From assembly GCF_042678145.1 (NCBI RefSeq), contig NZ_JBHUDG010000048.1, forward strand, positions 1-64,000: DNA of 64,000 nucleotides, read 5' to 3'. The translations under genes were made by a program, and so were the position numbers. The notes under the pieces were generated by a model. It was not told where the DNA came from. It saw only the letters and a list, made by a program, of their open reading frames with translations, and searched no databases. Below are positions 61,782 through 64,000 of the stretch, piece by piece. Origin of the DNA: Pseudopedobacter beijingensis. Its GTDB lineage: Bacteria; Bacteroidota; Bacteroidia; Sphingobacteriales; Sphingobacteriaceae. Position 1 is the stretch's first letter. Every line of letters begins with the position of its first letter.

Positions 61782-63488
61782 TTAATCCAGCTTTTTAAGT
61801 TCGCTCATTACAAAATTAGCGAGCTCACGAATGTAAGAGGCACTAAAATTAAATTCAATTCCGGCGGTTTGATATATTTCTTTAATAGATTTTGTGTAAC
61901 CTAATTTTAAAGCATTCATATAATTCTCTAAACCTTGTTCCGGTTTTTCTTTATAATTTTTCCAGACTGCAATAGCGCCTAATTGAGCAATTCCGTATTC
62001 GATATAATAAAACGGTACTTCAAAAATATGTAACTGTTTTTGCCATAGGTTAGAAAAAGCTTCTTCATAGTCCGTCCAATCAACAAAGTTAGCTCCAAAT
62101 TCAGAGAAAATCCTTCTCCATGCCGTTGTTCTTTCTTCAGAAGTATGTTCAGGGTTTTCGTAAATCCAATGTTGAAACTTATCTACTACAGCCACCCAGG
62201 GCAGAGTTTTTAAAATATCTTTTAATTGATACTGTTTAGCTCTTTTCAGATCTTCTGCGTTGTCAAAAAACTCATCCCAATAATCCATAGAAATTAATTC
62301 CATAGACATAGACGCCAGTTCTGCAACTTCCGAAGGGCAGTGTTTGAAATCATTAAGCTCCAGATTGGCAGTTAAAAAAGTATGCACCGCGTGGCCACCT
62401 TCGTGAACCATCGTTGTTAAATCACGGAAAGATCCTGCCGAGTTCATAAAAATAAACGGAGCTCCTGTTTCTGCTAACGGGTAGTTGTAACCGCCGGGAG
62501 CTTTGCCTTTTCTGCTTTCAACGTCAAATAAGTTGTTAGCCTTCATAATTTCCAGCCTTTCGCCCAGATACGGATTTAATTTACGAAAACAGTTTATAGA
62601 TTTATTTATCAGTTCCTCACCGTTTTCAAAAGGTCGTAAAGCCGGTTTACCAGACGTGTCTACTTCTGTGTCCCATGGTCTTAAAGCATCAAGATTTAAA
62701 GCTTTTTTTCGTTCATCAGCTTGAGCTGCCAAAATAGGAACTATTTCCAATTGTACAGCTTTATGAAAATCAAAACAATCTTGTACCGTATAGTCAAACC
62801 TGCCCAAAGCAGCAAACATATAATCTCTGAAATTAGAAAAACCAGCATTAACAGCTACCTCATGTCTCAGTGTTTTGAGTTTGTTGAACAAGCTATCCAG
62901 TTCATTTTTGTCCTGAAGTCGTCTTATTGTAATACTCTCCCAGGCTGTTTTCCTCTTCTCTCTGTCTAAATCCTTTAAAAAGTTAGCGGCTTGTTCCAGA
63001 GTATATTCTTTGTCGTTGATAATAACAGACATTGCGCCAGTAATTCCCTGATATTTCTGTTGCTCAACCTGTATTTGTGTCTGTAAAGGAATATTCTCTT
63101 CCCTGAAAAGTTCCAAAGCTTTTTTTACACCTCTCAAATAAATAAAATACTTGCTTTGATCCAGTGCTTCAAGATAAGCGGAAGAAATTAGTTTTTTATT
63201 CAGTTCGTTTTGAAGAGGGGCAATCTTAGGCTCTATCTCCGTAGCAAAATATTGAAAACTTTTTACCAGTTCTTCGTTTGCCGTATCACAAGTCATTTTA
63301 ATATATCTCCAGGCAAAATCCTCTTCTAAAGTAGCCTCAAGTTCACTTCTGTCTTGCAACCATTTTTCAAGTTCGGTAACAGAATTTAAAGGTCTGTTTA
63401 CCAGTTCGGTAAATAAAGGTTCAAGATTTTCCCATTTAATTTCAATATTATGGGGAACAAAGGTTTTCTCTTTTTTCTTTATTATCAT
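61782..63488 (-). CDS. M3 family oligoendopeptidase
   Basis: Cytoplasmic zinc peptidase of the PepF/M3B type that cuts short peptides. From the ATG at 63488 it has 568 residues; the longer ORF adds an unlikely 11-residue leader. The zinc motif HEGGH is at residues 362-366 within TTMVHEGGHAVHTF, with the downstream Glu in EVAELASMSMELISM. N-terminal helical sequence and the C-terminal EYGIAQLGAIAVWKNY block agree with the family. Its ATG overlaps the TGA of the prenyltransferase gene (ATGA), so translation is probably coupled. Confidence 0.92.
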   Translation of the reverse strand: MIIKKKEKTFVPHNIEIKWENLEPLFTELVNRPLNSVTELEKWLQDRSELEATLEEDFAWRYIKMTCDTANEELVKSFQYFATEIEPKIAPLQNELNKKLISSAYLEALDQSKYFIYLRGVKKALELFREENIPLQTQIQVEQQKYQGITGAMSVIINDKEYTLEQAANFLKDLDREKRKTAWESITIRRLQDKNELDSLFNKLKTLRHEVAVNAGFSNFRDYMFAALGRFDYTVQDCFDFHKAVQLEIVPILAAQADERKKALNLDALRPWDTEVDTSGKPALRPFENGEELINKSINCFRKLNPYLGERLEIMKANNLFDVESRKGKAPGGYNYPLAETGAPFIFMNSAGSFRDLTTMVHEGGHAVHTFLTANLELNDFKHCPSEVAELASMSMELISMDYWDEFFDNAEDLKRAKQYQLKDILKTLPWVAVVDKFQHWIYENPEHTSEERTTAWRRIFSEFGANFVDWTDYEEAFSNLWQKQLHIFEVPFYYIEYGIAQLGAIAVWKNYKEKPEQGLENYMNALKLGYTKSIKEIYQTAGIEFNFSASYIRELANFVMSELKKLD

Positions 63489-64000
63489 AATGATCTTATA
63501 AAAACGTCTAATAAAAAGCAAATGGCAAAGGCAACTGAAGCAATTCCATTAGTAGTCATAAATGCAAAATTCACTCTGGAAAGGTCGTTGGGTTTTACCA
63601 ATCTATGCTGGTAGATTAACATACTGATGAATATAACCAGGCCAATATAATATATCCACGAAAGTGGAGTAATAAATACCGGAATAATTACAAATAGGGC
63701 TGACAGTACATGTAATATATTACTGACCCGAAGTGCATTTTTTGTTCCCAGATAGGAAGGAATCGAGTGTAGTTTAAGGTTCCGGTCAAAATCTTCGTCC
63801 TGAAGCGCATAAATAATGTCGAAACCACTTACCCAACACAATACTGCACAAGAAAATAGTACCGGAAGTATATTAAACTCTCCCGTAATTACCAAATAAG
63901 CGCCAATAGGAGCTAAGGAGAGACCTAATCCTAAAACTAAATGGCATAAAGCTGTAAATCTTTTGGTGGCACTGTAACCTAAAACAACTAACAGGGCAAT
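63485..64000 (-). CDS. UbiA-family prenyltransferase (partial, 5' end beyond window)
   Basis: C-terminal 171 residues of an integral-membrane aromatic prenyltransferase, reading open to the window edge. It has the UbiA second-half pattern YSATKRFTALCHLVLGLGLSLAP followed by a GAYL helix, the second Asp-rich motif in GFDIIYALQDEDFDRNLKLHSIP, then four membrane segments. This looks like 4-hydroxybenzoate/menaquinone-type UbiA rather than a heme or chlorophyll branch, but the first Asp-rich motif is outside the window. A TTG at 63895 is not a start, since the frame continues upstream. It overlaps the oligopeptidase gene by 4 bp. Confidence 0.88.
   Translation of the reverse strand: MALLVVLGYSATKRFTALCHLVLGLGLSLAPIGAYLVITGEFNILPVLFSCAVLCWVSGFDIIYALQDEDFDRNLKLHSIPSYLGTKNALRVSNILHVLSALFVIIPVFITPLSWIYYIGLVIFISMLIYQHRLVKPNDLSRVNFAFMTTNGIASVAFAICFLLDVFIRSL

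Noticed and set aside
63489..63521. Upstream extension of the M3 peptidase start
   Set aside because: The ATG at 63488 overlaps the UbiA stop as ATGA, a normal coupled start; the extension would lie deeper in the upstream gene.

Overview
The window reads as chromosomal DNA of a low-GC Bacteroidetes, most likely a Sphingobacteriaceae member close to Pedobacter/Pseudopedobacter. Supporting evidence: type IX secretion sorting domains (types A and B) with a PorP/SprF-like partner, a fused SecDF, DUF4270, DUF4783 and DUF2490 proteins, a TonB-dependent receptor with a carboxypeptidase-regulatory-like N-terminus, a fused alpha/beta 2-oxoacid dehydrogenase E1, a tmRNA encoding the tag GENNYALAA, and promoters of the TTTG / TAnnTTTG type. 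No rRNA, tRNA, CRISPR array, prophage or transposase was found.

Layout. 0-7.6 kb: type II NADH dehydrogenase, SecDF, dihydrofolate reductase and thymidylate synthase on the minus strand, then ispE and a glyoxalase-fold protein on plus. 7.7-11.8 kb: a compact minus-strand unit of DUF4270 lipoprotein, Kelch lipoprotein, LytS-type kinase and LytTR regulator. 12.4-17.3 kb: gpmI with a small lipoprotein, then a plus-strand run of DUF4783, nadC, plsY and an M48 lipoprotein peptidase. 18.2-24.2 kb: an accessory module of AraC-type regulator, TonB receptor and a frameshifted FAD dehydrogenase of the ketosteroid-dehydrogenase type. 25.5-33.0 kb: a 2,200-residue secreted multidomain protein with a type B sorting domain and its PorP/SprF partner. 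33.2-37.9 kb: an exonuclease/GIY-YIG fusion and an overlapping pair of uncharacterised envelope proteins. 38.6-47.2 kb: dnaK, an AsmA-like protein, an esterase, a peroxiredoxin, an M23 peptidase, an FAH-family enzyme and a type A sorting-domain protein. 47.4-54.9 kb: Kup, a TauE/SafE exporter preceded by a tiny Cys-rich ORF, ung, small membrane and envelope proteins, and tmRNA. 55.0-64.0 kb: an aminotransferase, DUF1573 protein, fused E1, a three-gene envelope cluster, a GreA/Rnk-like factor, M3 oligopeptidase and the 3' part of a UbiA prenyltransferase.

Most of the window is housekeeping metabolism and envelope biology. The unusual content lies mainly in intergenic DNA. (1) A 17-codon ORF with a Cys-Cys-Cys run sits just upstream of the sulfite-exporter-like gene, suggesting cysteine-responsive attenuation. 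(2) The dnaK upstream region has inverted TGACA/TGTCA dyads followed by a sigma-54-like -24/-12 element. (3) Three AATCAATAT direct repeats spaced exactly 21 bp lie before the AraC/TonB module. (4) Several families of short dispersed repeats, some palindromic, occupy nearly all longer gaps. (5) The pair at 34.7-37.9 kb is a conserved-looking module to which I can assign no function.
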